From positions 1 to 49,946 of the forward strand of contig SVLF01000015.1 of the NCBI GenBank assembly GCA_015068085.1: 49,946 nucleotides of DNA, given 5' to 3'. Position numbers and translations under genes: made by a program. Position 1 is the first letter of the stretch. Each line of letters begins with the position of its first letter. This DNA comes from Oscillospiraceae bacterium (GTDB lineage: Bacteria > Bacillota > Clostridia > Oscillospirales > JAAYXM01). Shown in pieces: positions 34,077 to 43,313 of this stretch. The notes below the pieces were generated by a model. The model was given only the letters and a program-made list of their open reading frames with translations. It ran no database searches and was not told the origin of the DNA.

Positions 34077-36497
34077 TTATTTATTGAAAACGTATTTTGT
34101 TCCGCTGAGAATTGCATAACCGGAAATCGATGTTTCTTTGTTGTTATTTACAACCGTGAACTGGTTATTATCCGAGGTCATTGCAATCTCCTGAGTGCCG
34201 AGAATAATTCCCTTTTCATCTGCAGCTTCAAAGCCGATGTATTCTGCCATAACAGCCTCTTCTCCGCCGAGATTGAAGGTTCCGAGAAGGATTTTTCGCT
34301 TTGCACCGTCGAAGATAATTCCGGTTGTTTTCTTATATACCGGAGTTACCGTGCAGCTTTCCCATGCGCGGAAAGTATACGTCTGCTCAGCACTTACAAG
34401 CTGTGCATCGCCGCCGTTTACGGTTTTTGTCCATCCGTAGAAGATGTTGCCGTCTGTATCGGTTGCATCTGCTTTGCATTCGACGAGCTGACCGTAGTTG
34501 TAGTTTTCGCTCTTTCCATTTACAGTTATCGTAAATGTATCAGGCGTTGCTGTGTCATACTGTGCAAAGAAAATCATATTGCCGGAAAGCTCTACAGGAT
34601 CACCGCCATTAATTTTGGTTGATGTACCGTGAAGTGCCCAGTTATTTGCCTGACCATAACCCGCCATATACGGAAGCGCCGGAGCCTCGCCATTTTCTTT
34701 AAGCGTTTCAATCAGCTGACCGTTTGCATTGTAAAACTCTGCCTTTGGGGTTTCGCCGGCTTTATCGTAAACAGCGATAACATAGTTGTTATTGTTCTGC
34801 GGAATGTATTCGTTATAGGTCGCAGATGTAGAAACGACAAGTCTGTTATCACTTGTTGTGAGCCCCTTTGCCCAGTAGAGGAATTTGTATTCGTTATTAT
34901 CACCTGCTGTTGCCGAAGCAGTGAGAGTGTATGTACCATCGCTATTTGATGTTGCAGAAACCGTAGCACCAACATCGGAGTTATCCTTTGCGTAGGCATA
35001 AGCGGTTACGTTGGGGGCGTAGGTCTCTTCGGCACTGTCAGATTCCGTGAATGCTTCTGTGTATCCCGCATCGTCAATAGGTGTGAGCGTGATGGATGAA
35101 AGAAGACAACGAGCTCCCTCATTACTAGTTCCCAGATTTTTACTTTCGTCATTCGGAACAAACAAAAACACATATTCGCCACGCTCAAATTCAAAGGCTT
35201 CCTTTGAAATATTTGCCACACCATTAGTTTTGCAATCAAAGTTTCCTATATTGGTCGACGCGGTAAGCAAAGCAGAAACATCCGCAACAGAATAAAAATC
35301 CTTATCCGCTTTTTTCATCCATACATCAACTTTGGGTCCTGTTTTGTGCGTACCATGTGAAACGGAAATATTAAAAGTACCATCATTAGGAACATATGTT
35401 CGTATAATGAAATATGGTCTCGTTGTTCCTGCGTTTCCTGTAAAACCATTCTCATAATAAGTTGTTGTGCTTTCAGTCGGAGAAGCTGCATTCATAAAAT
35501 CCACGCGCAACGTTGTGTCGGTTATTCTCGTACTTGAACGCAACGAGGAAAGTGATGTCCAATCTACTCCCCATGGCGGATTAGCTTGAGAAGATACCAT
35601 AAATTGGTCGCCATCATAGGTGGTATCCCAATTAAATTTATCAAACTCCTTATAGCTTGTATTAGCTACATCCAAATTCGCATCCGTAAATATATTTTTT
35701 TCAAACGCTCCCGTTGTTAAATTGTATACAATCGTTTTTTCCTTTGAATGCTCAACAGAATGATTTGGTTTATATTTAAACGTTATGGACTTCAGACGAA
35801 AATCATCTGATTCTGTGAACTTTATAACTAAAACATAATCTAACTCAGAAGAAGCAACATTAAAGTTTTCAATCATTTTGCTTCCTGTATCTTGCGTTAC
35901 TTTAAAAATCAAATTTTCTTTTATAATATATTCAGAGGCATTCTGCTTTAAAGGATCGACAGGAGCAAGATATACTTCACTTTTTCTCAAATTCGAAGTT
36001 GTAGTAGAATCAAAGATTATGTCATAAGTTCCTTTCACAAGCTTGCTTGCATCAAGTTTTAACGCTACCCAGCGATTATTAATGAAAGAAGACTTGTCAT
36101 ATCCCTTTAATTTGAATCTAAGCCCGTTGGACTTATGAAATCCCATAATCGCATTGTATGTTTCCTTTACAGAAATAGAGTATGTCGGTTCGGTATCCGA
36201 ATCAGTTAAAATAACATCCTCTGTTAATTCACCGTCTCCATTTTTCTTATCGTTATACGTATTAATGATTTCTGTTAACACCGGATCTGCACCGAAGAAA
36301 CAAAATGGACTGTTCGAATAATCAGTCACATCATAAAGACGCGTGCCGGCAACAAGCTGGTTATCACCCACACCCGGTAAAAAATCATATGTGTATGAGA
36401 TAGTCCCCCAACCTTCCGCTGCACCGGCGAAGGAGATGCCGCCGAGAAGAGACAGGCATATACACGCCGTCAGTATAATTGAAATAAGCTTTTTCAT
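34077..36497 (-). CDS. secreted surface protein sharing the lyase N-terminal module
   Basis: About 806 residues, beginning at the ATG at 36497 after GGAGGA; the frame extends to 36527 but the predicted transcription start falls there. Signal peptide MKKLISIILTACICLSLLGG and on. Residues ~30-475 match the lyase N-terminus closely (shared GFTGNA, TTRPY, RGEYVFLFVPN and ARxLLSxIxLTP segments). The C-terminal part has two or three small repeats like bacterial InlB-type B-repeats (YKFLYWAKG, FYGWTKTVNG, aromatic-plus-Gly-Trp units), then a final FDGAKRKILLGTFNLGG domain. No catalytic motif, SLH or sortase signal is seen, so attachment is unclear. Function unknown; likely a glycan-binding companion. 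Confidence 0.85.
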   Translation of the reverse strand: MKKLISIILTACICLSLLGGISFAGAAEGWGTISYTYDFLPGVGDNQLVAGTRLYDVTDYSNSPFCFFGADPVLTEIINTYNDKKNGDGELTEDVILTDSDTEPTYSISVKETYNAIMGFHKSNGLRFKLKGYDKSSFINNRWVALKLDASKLVKGTYDIIFDSTTTSNLRKSEVYLAPVDPLKQNASEYIIKENLIFKVTQDTGSKMIENFNVASSELDYVLVIKFTESDDFRLKSITFKYKPNHSVEHSKEKTIVYNLTTGAFEKNIFTDANLDVANTSYKEFDKFNWDTTYDGDQFMVSSQANPPWGVDWTSLSSLRSSTRITDTTLRVDFMNAASPTESTTTYYENGFTGNAGTTRPYFIIRTYVPNDGTFNISVSHGTHKTGPKVDVWMKKADKDFYSVADVSALLTASTNIGNFDCKTNGVANISKEAFEFERGEYVFLFVPNDESKNLGTSNEGARCLLSSITLTPIDDAGYTEAFTESDSAEETYAPNVTAYAYAKDNSDVGATVSATSNSDGTYTLTASATAGDNNEYKFLYWAKGLTTSDNRLVVSTSATYNEYIPQNNNNYVIAVYDKAGETPKAEFYNANGQLIETLKENGEAPALPYMAGYGQANNWALHGTSTKINGGDPVELSGNMIFFAQYDTATPDTFTITVNGKSENYNYGQLVECKADATDTDGNIFYGWTKTVNGGDAQLVSAEQTYTFRAWESCTVTPVYKKTTGIIFDGAKRKILLGTFNLGGEEAVMAEYIGFEAADEKGIILGTQEIAMTSDNNQFTVVNNNKETSISGYAILSGTKYVFNK

Positions 36498-36533
36498 GAA
36501 AAATTCCTCCAATTTAATAAATTTCATAACGAA

Positions 36534-36562
36534 ATTATATAAAACCGGAGGATAATTTTCAA
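36534..36562 (-). promoter_or_regulatory. promoter of the surface protein gene
   Basis: Minus strand: TTGAAA (36557-36562), 17 bp, TATAAT (36534-36539). The segment TTGTAATATTTTC (plus strand, 36589-36601) and TTTGCCCA upstream also occur upstream of the lyase promoter and may bind the same regulator. Confidence 0.7.
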
Positions 36563-36617
36563 TACTTAGGAACGACCTTTGCCCAATCTTGTAATATTTT
36601 CTTAACAGATATGCAAA

Positions 36618-36659
36618 AGGCGTTCTTACAGGAACTTATTAAATCCCATAAGAACACCT
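36618..36659 (-). terminator. terminator of tRNA-Leu
   Basis: In minus-strand RNA AGGUGUUCUUA pairs with UAAGAACGCCU (11 bp, one G-U), followed by UUUU. It begins 5 nt past the CCA end of the tRNA. Confidence 0.8.
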
Positions 36660-36663
36660 ATAC

Positions 36664-36750
36664 TGGTGCGGATAAGAGGACTTGAACCTCCACCGAGTTG
36701 CCCCGACCAGAACCTGAATCTGGCGCGTCTGCCGATTCCGCCATATCCGC
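36664..36750 (-). tRNA. tRNA-Leu (anticodon CAG)
   Basis: An 87-nt tRNA including the encoded CCA. The acceptor stem GCGGATA pairs with TATCCGC. The anticodon stem CCAGA/TCTGG encloses TTCAGGT, so the anticodon is CAG. The long variable arm (GTCGGGGCAACTCGGT region) marks it as class II, and the T-arm has the GGTTCAAGTCC loop. It has its own promoter and terminator and reads CUG codons. Confidence 0.96.
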
Positions 36751-36837
36751 AAATTAAAAAGCCTTTAATTTTTACACAGGAAAGGCACCCGAGGAGGAGC
36801 GCATTGCTTTTTCCTCATTACGCTGTTTTCTGACAGC
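36751..36837 (-). promoter_or_regulatory. 5' leader of tRNA-Leu with hairpins
   Basis: The ~87-nt leader begins with a hairpin GCTGT/ACAGC (36822-36837) at the predicted start and ends with an AT stem AAATTAAA/TTTAATTT (36751-36758 and 36764-36771) directly against the mature tRNA. The middle has AGGAAA/TTTCCT pairing around a GC-rich loop. No known riboregulator was recognised. Confidence 0.45.
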
Positions 36838-36843
36838 TATATT

Positions 36844-36872
36844 ATTTTACCATTATATTATCCAAATGTCAA
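36844..36872 (-). promoter_or_regulatory. promoter of tRNA-Leu
   Basis: Minus strand: perfect TTGACA (36867-36872), 17 bp, TAAAAT (36844-36849) with extended TGG. Transcription begins near 36837. Confidence 0.75.
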
Positions 36873-36891
36873 CATTTTTATTTTCAAACTA

Positions 36892-36921
36892 TTGCAAATA
36901 TACTTTCTGTTATGGTAAAAT
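36892..36921 (+). promoter_or_regulatory. promoter of the ABC exporter pair
   Basis: TTGCAA (36892-36897), 18 bp, TAAAAT (36916-36921) with extended TGG. The leader is ~25 nt. Confidence 0.6.
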
Positions 36922-36949
36922 TAGTGTATTCTTTACCGGAGGCGATAAA

Positions 36950-38668
36950 ATGACACGGCTTTTTGCGTACTTGCGCGGGTATGAATGGAGAGTTGCGCTG
37001 ACTCTTTCTATCAAAACAATCGGAACCTTTATGGATTTGCTCATTCCCTGGGCGCTGTCACACATAATCGACGATGTTATACCGAAAAACAACATTTCAC
37101 AGGTTTATTTATGGGGACTTGTTATGCTTGCTTTCTGTCTTGTTGCGTGGTTTGGTAATATTATATCAAACAGAATGGCGGCATCGGTCTCCCGCGATGC
37201 AACAAAGAAAATACGCTACAAGCTTTTCTCAAAAATCTCATATCTGTCAAGCACGGATGTTGACCGCTTTACCATTCCGTCGCTTATTTCAAGAATGACA
37301 AGTGATACATATTCCGTCCACCACGCACTTGGTATGATGCAGCGAATGGGCGTGCGCGCACCAATACTCCTTTTCGGCGGCATTATAATTACAATGCTTG
37401 CTGACCCCGTGCTCACTTCCGTCTTACTTACACTTATCCCTATTGTTTCATTTATGACCGTATATGTTTCCAAAAAAGGTGCAAAGCTTTTCAAGATAGT
37501 TCAGAATGCAGTTGATGCGCTTGTCCGCGCAGTTCGTGAAAATGCATCCGGTATCCGCGTTATAAAAGCGCTATCAAAGAGTGAATATGAAAAAAAGCGT
37601 TTTGTTGAGGTAAACACCGACCTTACGCAAAAAGAGCGCCGCGCAGAAACGGTTATGGCGTTTATCAATCCGGCAATGAGCGTTATGCTCAATCTCGGTC
37701 TTTGCGCCGTTATCGGCATAGGCGCGTACAGAGTGAACTCCGGCAAGACAGAAATCGGTGATATCATCGCATTTATGACGTATTTTACAATTATACTCAA
37801 CTCAATAATGATGATAACGCGAATTTTTATGAATCTTTCAAAAGCCTCGGCATCCGCATCGCGAATAGATGAGGTCCTCTCCTGTCCGGACGAGCTTTCA
37901 ATCGGCTGTGCCGTAGAAGAGGATACATCCGCGCCTGCCGTTGAATTTAAAAACGTCAGCTTTTCATATGAAAATTCGGGATTTAAGCTGTCGGATATAT
38001 CGTTTGCAGTGAAACAAGGAGAAACGCTCGGTATTCTCGGTCCTACCGGTTCGGGTAAGACCTCGCTCATTTCCCTGCTTTTGCGGTTCTATCATATAAA
38101 TGACGGCGAAATCCTTATAAACGGTGTTAATATAAACGACTTTACACTCTCGGATTTACGCCGCAAATTCGGCACAGTTCTGCAGAATGACACGCTTTTC
38201 CGCGACAGTATCGGCGAAAACATTTCATTCGGACGAAAAATCACTGAAGAAGAGATGCTCTCCGCGGCACAGGCTGCACAGGCAGATAAGTTTATCAGTG
38301 ATGCGGGCGGCTTTGATGCCGAGGTTGCAATTAAGGGTGCAAACTTCAGCGGAGGACAGAAGCAGCGCCTTCTTATAACCCGCGCGCTCGCAGGAAATCC
38401 CGAAATATTTATATTTGACGATTCGTTCTCCGCACTTGATTATAAGACAGATTCGCTTTTGCGGGAAAAGCTGCGCGACAGCTTTGGCGACAAAACTAAA
38501 ATCATTGTTACACAGCGCGTAAGCTCTGTTCTGTCGGCCGAGCATATTCTTGTTCTTGATAACGGAAAATGCGCAGGCTACGGTACGCATGAGGAGCTTA
38601 TGAAAACGTGTGCGATATACCGCGAGACTGCCGAGCTTCAGCTGGGAGGTGAGAGCTATGCGCAATAA
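36950..38668 (+). CDS. ABC exporter half-transporter, degenerate-site subunit
   Basis: Permease fused to an ATPase (572 residues) of the MsbA/BmrC type. Six transmembrane helices span residues ~15-310. In the ATPase: Walker A GPTGSGKT, signature FSGGQKQR, and Walker B IFIFDDSFSALD. The catalytic Glu after the Walker B Asp is replaced by Asp, the mark of the degenerate site in heterodimeric exporters. The start follows GGAGGCG at ATG 36950; the longer open frame is ignored. It overlaps the next gene by 11 nt, so the two are coupled and probably make one heterodimeric multidrug or lipid exporter. Confidence 0.93.
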   Translation: MTRLFAYLRGYEWRVALTLSIKTIGTFMDLLIPWALSHIIDDVIPKNNISQVYLWGLVMLAFCLVAWFGNIISNRMAASVSRDATKKIRYKLFSKISYLSSTDVDRFTIPSLISRMTSDTYSVHHALGMMQRMGVRAPILLFGGIIITMLADPVLTSVLLTLIPIVSFMTVYVSKKGAKLFKIVQNAVDALVRAVRENASGIRVIKALSKSEYEKKRFVEVNTDLTQKERRAETVMAFINPAMSVMLNLGLCAVIGIGAYRVNSGKTEIGDIIAFMTYFTIILNSIMMITRIFMNLSKASASASRIDEVLSCPDELSIGCAVEEDTSAPAVEFKNVSFSYENSGFKLSDISFAVKQGETLGILGPTGSGKTSLISLLLRFYHINDGEILINGVNINDFTLSDLRRKFGTVLQNDTLFRDSIGENISFGRKITEEEMLSAAQAAQADKFISDAGGFDAEVAIKGANFSGGQKQRLLITRALAGNPEIFIFDDSFSALDYKTDSLLREKLRDSFGDKTKIIVTQRVSSVLSAEHILVLDNGKCAGYGTHEELMKTCAIYRETAELQLGGESYAQ

Positions 38669-40406
38669 TAAAAGCAAAACACGCACATTATCAAGGCTTA
38701 TACGCTATATCTCACCATTTTCTCCGTATCTTATTCTCGGCATCGTTCTGACGATTGCAAGCAATGCCCTTGCTCTCGTCGGTCCGTATCTTTCAGGCCT
38801 TGCTATCGGATGTATAGAGCCCGGCATCGGCAATGTGAAATTCAAAGCTCTTCCGGTTTATCTCCTGCTTATGGCGGTATTTTACATTCTTTCCGGAATT
38901 CTTTCCTACGCACTTTCAAAGCTTATGATAAATACAAGCCGCAAAATTATATTCAAAATGCGCGGAGATATATTTGATAAGCTGCAGACCCTGCCTGTAG
39001 GGTATTTTGACACGCATCCCGTAGGCGATATACTCAGCAGAATATCTTATGATACCGACACGATAAACACTTCCCTTTCCACCGACGTAGTACACGTTTT
39101 TGCCGGGATTATTACGGTTATCGGCTCACTCGCCATGATGATATATATATCGCCGCGATTGACGCTTATTTTCGCAATTACAGTTCCTCTGACAATGGTT
39201 CTTGTAAAACTTATCACAGGAAAAACACGTCCGCTTTTCCGCGCACGCTCTAAGAAGCTCGGTGAGCTTAACGGATTTGTGGAAGAAATGTCCAGCGGAC
39301 AGAAAACAATTCGTGCATACAACCGCGAAGCAGATGTCATTGACCGTTTTTCTGCGAAAAACGATGAAACGGTCACAGCATATTATAAAGCGGAATACTA
39401 CGGCGGCGTAGTCGGTCCTTCGGTCAACTTTATGAACAACCTCTCCCTTTCACTTGTAAGCGTTTTCGGAGCGGCGCTTTATTTAAAGCAGCTTATAACG
39501 ATTGCGAACATCTCATCCTTCGTTCTCTATTCAAGAAAATTTTCAGGACCGATAAACGAAATTGCAAATATAATAAGTGAGCTGCAATCCACCCTTTCTG
39601 CCGCAGAGCGCGTTTTTGCGCTTCTTGACGAAGAACCGGAGCCGGTTGATTGCATAGGTATGACGGAGGCGGAAAATATCCGCGGCGAGGTCGAGCTGTC
39701 TGATGTTTCCTTCGGATACACTCCCGAAACAACTGTAATCAAGAACCTGAGTCTTAATGTAAAAAGCGGAGACCTTGTTGCAATAGTCGGACCCACCGGC
39801 GCCGGAAAAACAACGCTTGTAAATCTGCTTATGCGTTTTTATGACATCAATTCCGGCAGCATATGCATTGACGGCACAGACGTTTCCGAAATTACCCGCA
39901 AAAGCATGAGACTGGCGTACTCAATGGTATTACAGGACACATGGCTTTTCCACGGAACGGTTTTTGATAATATCGCCTACGGTAAAGAGGGCGCAACACG
40001 CGAAGATGTTGAACGTGCGTGCCGTGATGCCGGAATCCACGACTATATATTAACACTTCCGCAGGGCTATGACACAGTTCTTATTGACGGCGGCACAAAT
40101 ATTTCTAAAGGACAGAAACAGCTTCTCACAATTGCACGCGCAATGCTTGCAGATGCAAAGCTCCTTATTCTGGACGAGGCAACATCAAACGTTGACACCC
40201 GAACGGAAAAGCAGATACAAAAAACCATGCGCAAGCTTATGGACGGAAAAACATGCTTTGTTATCGCCCACAGACTTTCAACAGTCCGGGATGCCGATGT
40301 CATCCTCGTTGTCCGGGACGGCAACATAGTCGAATCCGGCACACACGATGCTCTTATTGCAAAAAACGGATTTTACAAAGAAATGTTCGACTCGCAGTTT
40401 ATTTAA
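38658..40406 (+). CDS. ABC exporter half-transporter, catalytic subunit
   Basis: Partner of the preceding gene, 582 residues, same architecture. The ATPase has Walker A GPTGAGKT, a deviant signature ISKGQKQ where LSGGQ is usual, and Walker B LLILDEATSNVD with the catalytic Glu intact. Thus the canonical site pairs this protein's Walker motifs with the other's FSGGQ, and the degenerate site pairs the Asp-type Walker B with ISKGQ. The start ATG 38658 follows GGGAGGTGAG inside the first gene. Cargo unknown. Confidence 0.93.
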   Translation: MRNNKSKTRTLSRLIRYISPFSPYLILGIVLTIASNALALVGPYLSGLAIGCIEPGIGNVKFKALPVYLLLMAVFYILSGILSYALSKLMINTSRKIIFKMRGDIFDKLQTLPVGYFDTHPVGDILSRISYDTDTINTSLSTDVVHVFAGIITVIGSLAMMIYISPRLTLIFAITVPLTMVLVKLITGKTRPLFRARSKKLGELNGFVEEMSSGQKTIRAYNREADVIDRFSAKNDETVTAYYKAEYYGGVVGPSVNFMNNLSLSLVSVFGAALYLKQLITIANISSFVLYSRKFSGPINEIANIISELQSTLSAAERVFALLDEEPEPVDCIGMTEAENIRGEVELSDVSFGYTPETTVIKNLSLNVKSGDLVAIVGPTGAGKTTLVNLLMRFYDINSGSICIDGTDVSEITRKSMRLAYSMVLQDTWLFHGTVFDNIAYGKEGATREDVERACRDAGIHDYILTLPQGYDTVLIDGGTNISKGQKQLLTIARAMLADAKLLILDEATSNVDTRTEKQIQKTMRKLMDGKTCFVIAHRLSTVRDADVILVVRDGNIVESGTHDALIAKNGFYKEMFDSQFI

Positions 40407-40414
40407 TCAAACTA

Positions 40415-40692
40415 CAAAAGGGATTGTAGCGAAATGCATTTTGCTACAATCCCTTTGGGGCTTTAGAAAAATAGTGCAGAATGAGCAAATCGGACCCGAA
40501 GTAGTACATAAGTACGTCAAGAGGTCCGATAAGCTTTACGCATAAAGTGTAACTTAATCCTCAAATTCGGCAGAAGCCGAATTTTCAATTTACTTTCAAA
40601 CTTCAAACCATATACTTTTTTCTATGTTATCTGCAATAAATATCACTTTTACACTTTATGTGGTCTGGGCTGTTTTGCTACAGCCCCTTTTG
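40415..40692. repeat. nested palindromic intergenic element
   Basis: The 302-bp gap between the convergent ABC and MurJ genes holds no gene. It contains a near-perfect ~40-bp palindrome (14-bp arms AAAGGGATTGTAGC, 40417-40430 and 40443-40456), ATCGGACC/GGTCCGAT (40489-40496 and 40523-40530), AAATTCGGC/GCCGAATTT (40563-40584), a long-range CATAAAGTGTAA/TTACACTTTATG (40541-40552 and 40649-40660), and GGGCTGT/ACAGCCC (40667-40686). The outer ends CAAAAGGGATTGTAGC and GCTACAGCCCCTTTTG are 14/16 complementary. It resembles a MITE-type insertion; it can also act as terminator. Confidence 0.6.
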
Positions 40693-40708
40693 ATATATTT
40701 AAAGTTTT

Positions 40709-42457
40709 TTACTTCTTTATTCCCGGGAGCTTGTTGTAAATTACGGCAAGCTTTTCGCCTTTCGGCAGGCGCTTTATATCATCCTCGGTTATCGCACGAA
40801 GAAGAACAAGAGACACAACATAAACAAGCGCACCACAGCCTATACCAATAACAGTACCGACATTTTCAGATGCACCAAGCATAACAATGCGGGATACAAC
40901 AACTGCTGTAATCGCACACAATATCGCAGAAACCGCAGGCTTTATAAATACCGTCATAAAATTAATGCGAAGCTTTGTTATACGCAAGAGAAAATACATA
41001 CTGATAAGCATTATGAGAACATAGCAGATCAGTGTTCCGATCGCCGCACCGAGGATATTGATTTGCGGTATGCCGACAGTAATATAGTTAAACGTAAGCT
41101 TAAACGCCGCGCAACCAACCATTATCTTCACCGGAAGGTCTGCCCTGCCGACAGCCTGAAGCATACTGTTTATCGGAGAACACGCAGATGAAAAGATAAC
41201 AGCTATCCCGAGCACTGCAAGAAGCGGCACGGCAATTTCAACCTCCTCAGGTTTACTGCCGTAAAGAAGAGAAAGCACGCCGTGAGACATCGCAGACATG
41301 CCGATGCCTGCCGGAAGGACAAGGAGCATGGTCATTCGAAGAACAGCTTCAACGTTATCTTTAAGCTCTGCGGTGTTTTTTTCCGTCCATGCAGTGGTTA
41401 TCGCAGGCAATGCACTTACACCGAACGCCACGGTAAACGTCGGAATCAGGTTATACAAAGTAACCGCCATTCCCTTATAGCAGCCGTTTAAATAATTCGG
41501 AATATCCTCAAGCGCCTTAGTCGCCGGCAGCGCATTGCCGTAAATTGCGCGCAAAACATCGTACCCCGCATCAACCGCGTGGTGAAGCCTGTCATACACG
41601 GATAAAAGATCTATAACTCCGGTAATCTGACCGACACAGGAGCCAAGCGCAATAGGAACGGCAACCTTGACGATTTTTTTCAGAATCGTTTTGGTCGGCG
41701 TAACATTCTGAGGTGCATCAAGCTCTTCAGAAGTTATACCGTCACCGCGCACCTTATGGCGGATAAAAACGGATAACCAGCTTCCCATCGCACCCATAGC
41801 CACGCCGAGTATTGCACCTGCCGCGGCAAACTGAAGGATCCTGATTTCCGCTTCTTCAAAGGTTGCAAAGTTTTTGCCTAAAACAGTTCCGCTCGCCGCA
41901 AATTCATCAGTTCCAAGCTTATATGCAAGCATTGAAAGACCGAAACCGAAAATGAGCTTTATAACAACCTCAACAACCTGCGCAATTGCAGTGGGATACA
42001 TATTCCGCAGACCTTCGTAATAGCCCTTGTACGCGGAGGTCATACAAACAAAAAACACAGTGGGCGCCATTGCCATAACAGCAAGGTACGCACCCGGATT
42101 TTTTATCATCTTGTTGACGAAAAATCCCGCGCCGAAGAACATTATGCAAAAACCGATAAGACCGGTTATGAAGAATACGGTATTTGCAATACGAAGAGTT
42201 CTTCTTACATCACGAAAGCGACCTTCCGAAACACTTTCGGCGACTATACGAGCTATCGCAACCGGAAGCCCTGCGTTTGAAATAACATACACGGGCATAT
42301 ATATATCATATGCCGTGGAAAAATATCCCATACCGTCTCCGCCGAGGATGTTCGTAAGCGGTATTTTAAACAGAGCGCCGATAAGCTTTACAATGAGCGC
42401 GGCAACAGAGAGAATCATCGCACCTTTAAAAAAGCTTTGTTTTTTTCGTTCCTTCAT
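40709..42457 (-). CDS. MurJ/SpoVB family lipid-linked oligosaccharide flippase
   Basis: Polytopic membrane protein of 582 residues in the MOP superfamily. The N-terminus FFKGAMILSVAALIVKLIGALFKIPLTNILGGDGMG is characteristic of SpoVB-like members, and about 14 transmembrane helices are visible. Family members flip lipid II or other undecaprenyl-linked glycans across the membrane. Which glycan is not clear; SpoVB-type proteins also serve in cortex or capsule synthesis. It follows rpe by 31 bp in the same direction and converges on the ABC pair. GGGAAG precedes the ATG at 42457. Confidence 0.9.
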   Translation of the reverse strand: MKERKKQSFFKGAMILSVAALIVKLIGALFKIPLTNILGGDGMGYFSTAYDIYMPVYVISNAGLPVAIARIVAESVSEGRFRDVRRTLRIANTVFFITGLIGFCIMFFGAGFFVNKMIKNPGAYLAVMAMAPTVFFVCMTSAYKGYYEGLRNMYPTAIAQVVEVVIKLIFGFGLSMLAYKLGTDEFAASGTVLGKNFATFEEAEIRILQFAAAGAILGVAMGAMGSWLSVFIRHKVRGDGITSEELDAPQNVTPTKTILKKIVKVAVPIALGSCVGQITGVIDLLSVYDRLHHAVDAGYDVLRAIYGNALPATKALEDIPNYLNGCYKGMAVTLYNLIPTFTVAFGVSALPAITTAWTEKNTAELKDNVEAVLRMTMLLVLPAGIGMSAMSHGVLSLLYGSKPEEVEIAVPLLAVLGIAVIFSSACSPINSMLQAVGRADLPVKIMVGCAAFKLTFNYITVGIPQINILGAAIGTLICYVLIMLISMYFLLRITKLRINFMTVFIKPAVSAILCAITAVVVSRIVMLGASENVGTVIGIGCGALVYVVSLVLLRAITEDDIKRLPKGEKLAVIYNKLPGIKK

Positions 42458-42488
42458 TCAGGCACACTTCCCTTCAAAGGATATGTAG

Positions 42489-43133
42489 TTATTCGCCGAG
42501 GATTTCGATTGCGCGCTTCATATCCTCTGCACCGAATACCGAGGACCCCGCGACAATAACATTCGCTCCCGCAGCTTTTGCAGCAGCAACATTATCACAC
42601 GTTACACCGCCGTCGATTTCAAGAAGGCATTTGGGATTCCGCGCATCAATAAGAGCACGTGCCTCGGCAATCTTGGGAAAGCAGAAATCTATAAACTTCT
42701 GTCCGCCAAATCCCGGCTCAACAGTCATGATAAGAACCATATCGAGGATATCAATATACTTTTCAAGAGCAGAAACCGGAGTGTTCGGCTTTATTGAGAG
42801 CGCGCACTTCACGCCCGCTTCACGGATGCGGGCAAGAACCTTGCCGACATCGGAGCTGCACTCCTCGTGTATTGTAATTATATGAGAACCGGCTTTTATA
42901 AAATCATCAAGATAAAAATCCGGATCTGATATCATAAGATGGACATCAAGCGGAAGATCGGAAACCTTTGAAATAGCTTTCACAACCGGAGCACCGATTG
43001 AGATATTCGGAACAAAGTGGCCGTCCATAACGTCAACATGCGCCCAATGTGCACCTGCCGTTTCAAGACGCTTCATTTCACTTTCAAGGTTTGCAAAATC
43101 AGCCGATAAAATCGACGGGGATACTTTAATCAT
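42489..43133 (-). CDS. rpe: ribulose-phosphate 3-epimerase
   Basis: Interconverts ribulose 5-phosphate and xylulose 5-phosphate in the pentose phosphate pathway. The TIM barrel has VSPSILSADF at the start, HVDVMDGHFVPN (metal Asp/His residues), LDVHLMISDP, ITIHEE, and GFGGQKFID with the phosphate-binding GG later in EIDGGVTCDN. Length 214 is normal. AGGAGG precedes the ATG by about 11 nt. In this neighbourhood it could also channel pentoses from the glycan locus, but it is a standard housekeeping gene. Confidence 0.97.
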   Translation of the reverse strand: MIKVSPSILSADFANLESEMKRLETAGAHWAHVDVMDGHFVPNISIGAPVVKAISKVSDLPLDVHLMISDPDFYLDDFIKAGSHIITIHEECSSDVGKVLARIREAGVKCALSIKPNTPVSALEKYIDILDMVLIMTVEPGFGGQKFIDFCFPKIAEARALIDARNPKCLLEIDGGVTCDNVAAAKAAGANVIVAGSSVFGAEDMKRAIEILGE

Positions 43134-43167
43134 TTTTTATATAACCTCCTGAGTTTATTATGTCTAT

Positions 43168-43196
43168 ATTATACAACAGTTAACAGCCCCGGTCAA
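43168..43196 (-). promoter_or_regulatory. promoter of rpe-murJ
   Basis: Minus strand: TTGACC (43191-43196), 17 bp, perfect TATAAT (43168-43173). Leader ~30 nt. Confidence 0.7.
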
Positions 43197-43236
43197 CGAA
43201 CATTTTTCCGCATTGCGGCATAACGTAATAATGAGC

Positions 43237-43313
43237 AGAACAAACGACGAGCCTTGCAAACAGCTTGTTCTCCCTCTGACCTCACGGCGGTCGGCATATT
43301 TTTCGTTTGTTCT
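43237..43313. ncRNA. candidate structured RNA or palindromic element
   Basis: A 77-bp segment closed by a perfect 11-bp inverted repeat, AGAACAAACGA (43237-43247) and TCGTTTGTTCT (43303-43313). An inner GACC/GGTC stem (43278-43292) makes a multibranch fold possible. A second hairpin GCCCGGAA/TTCCGGGC (43326-43345) lies beside it. It sits between tRNA-Gly and rpe, outside any credible gene. No known family was recognised; a dispersed repeat is the alternative. Confidence 0.4.
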
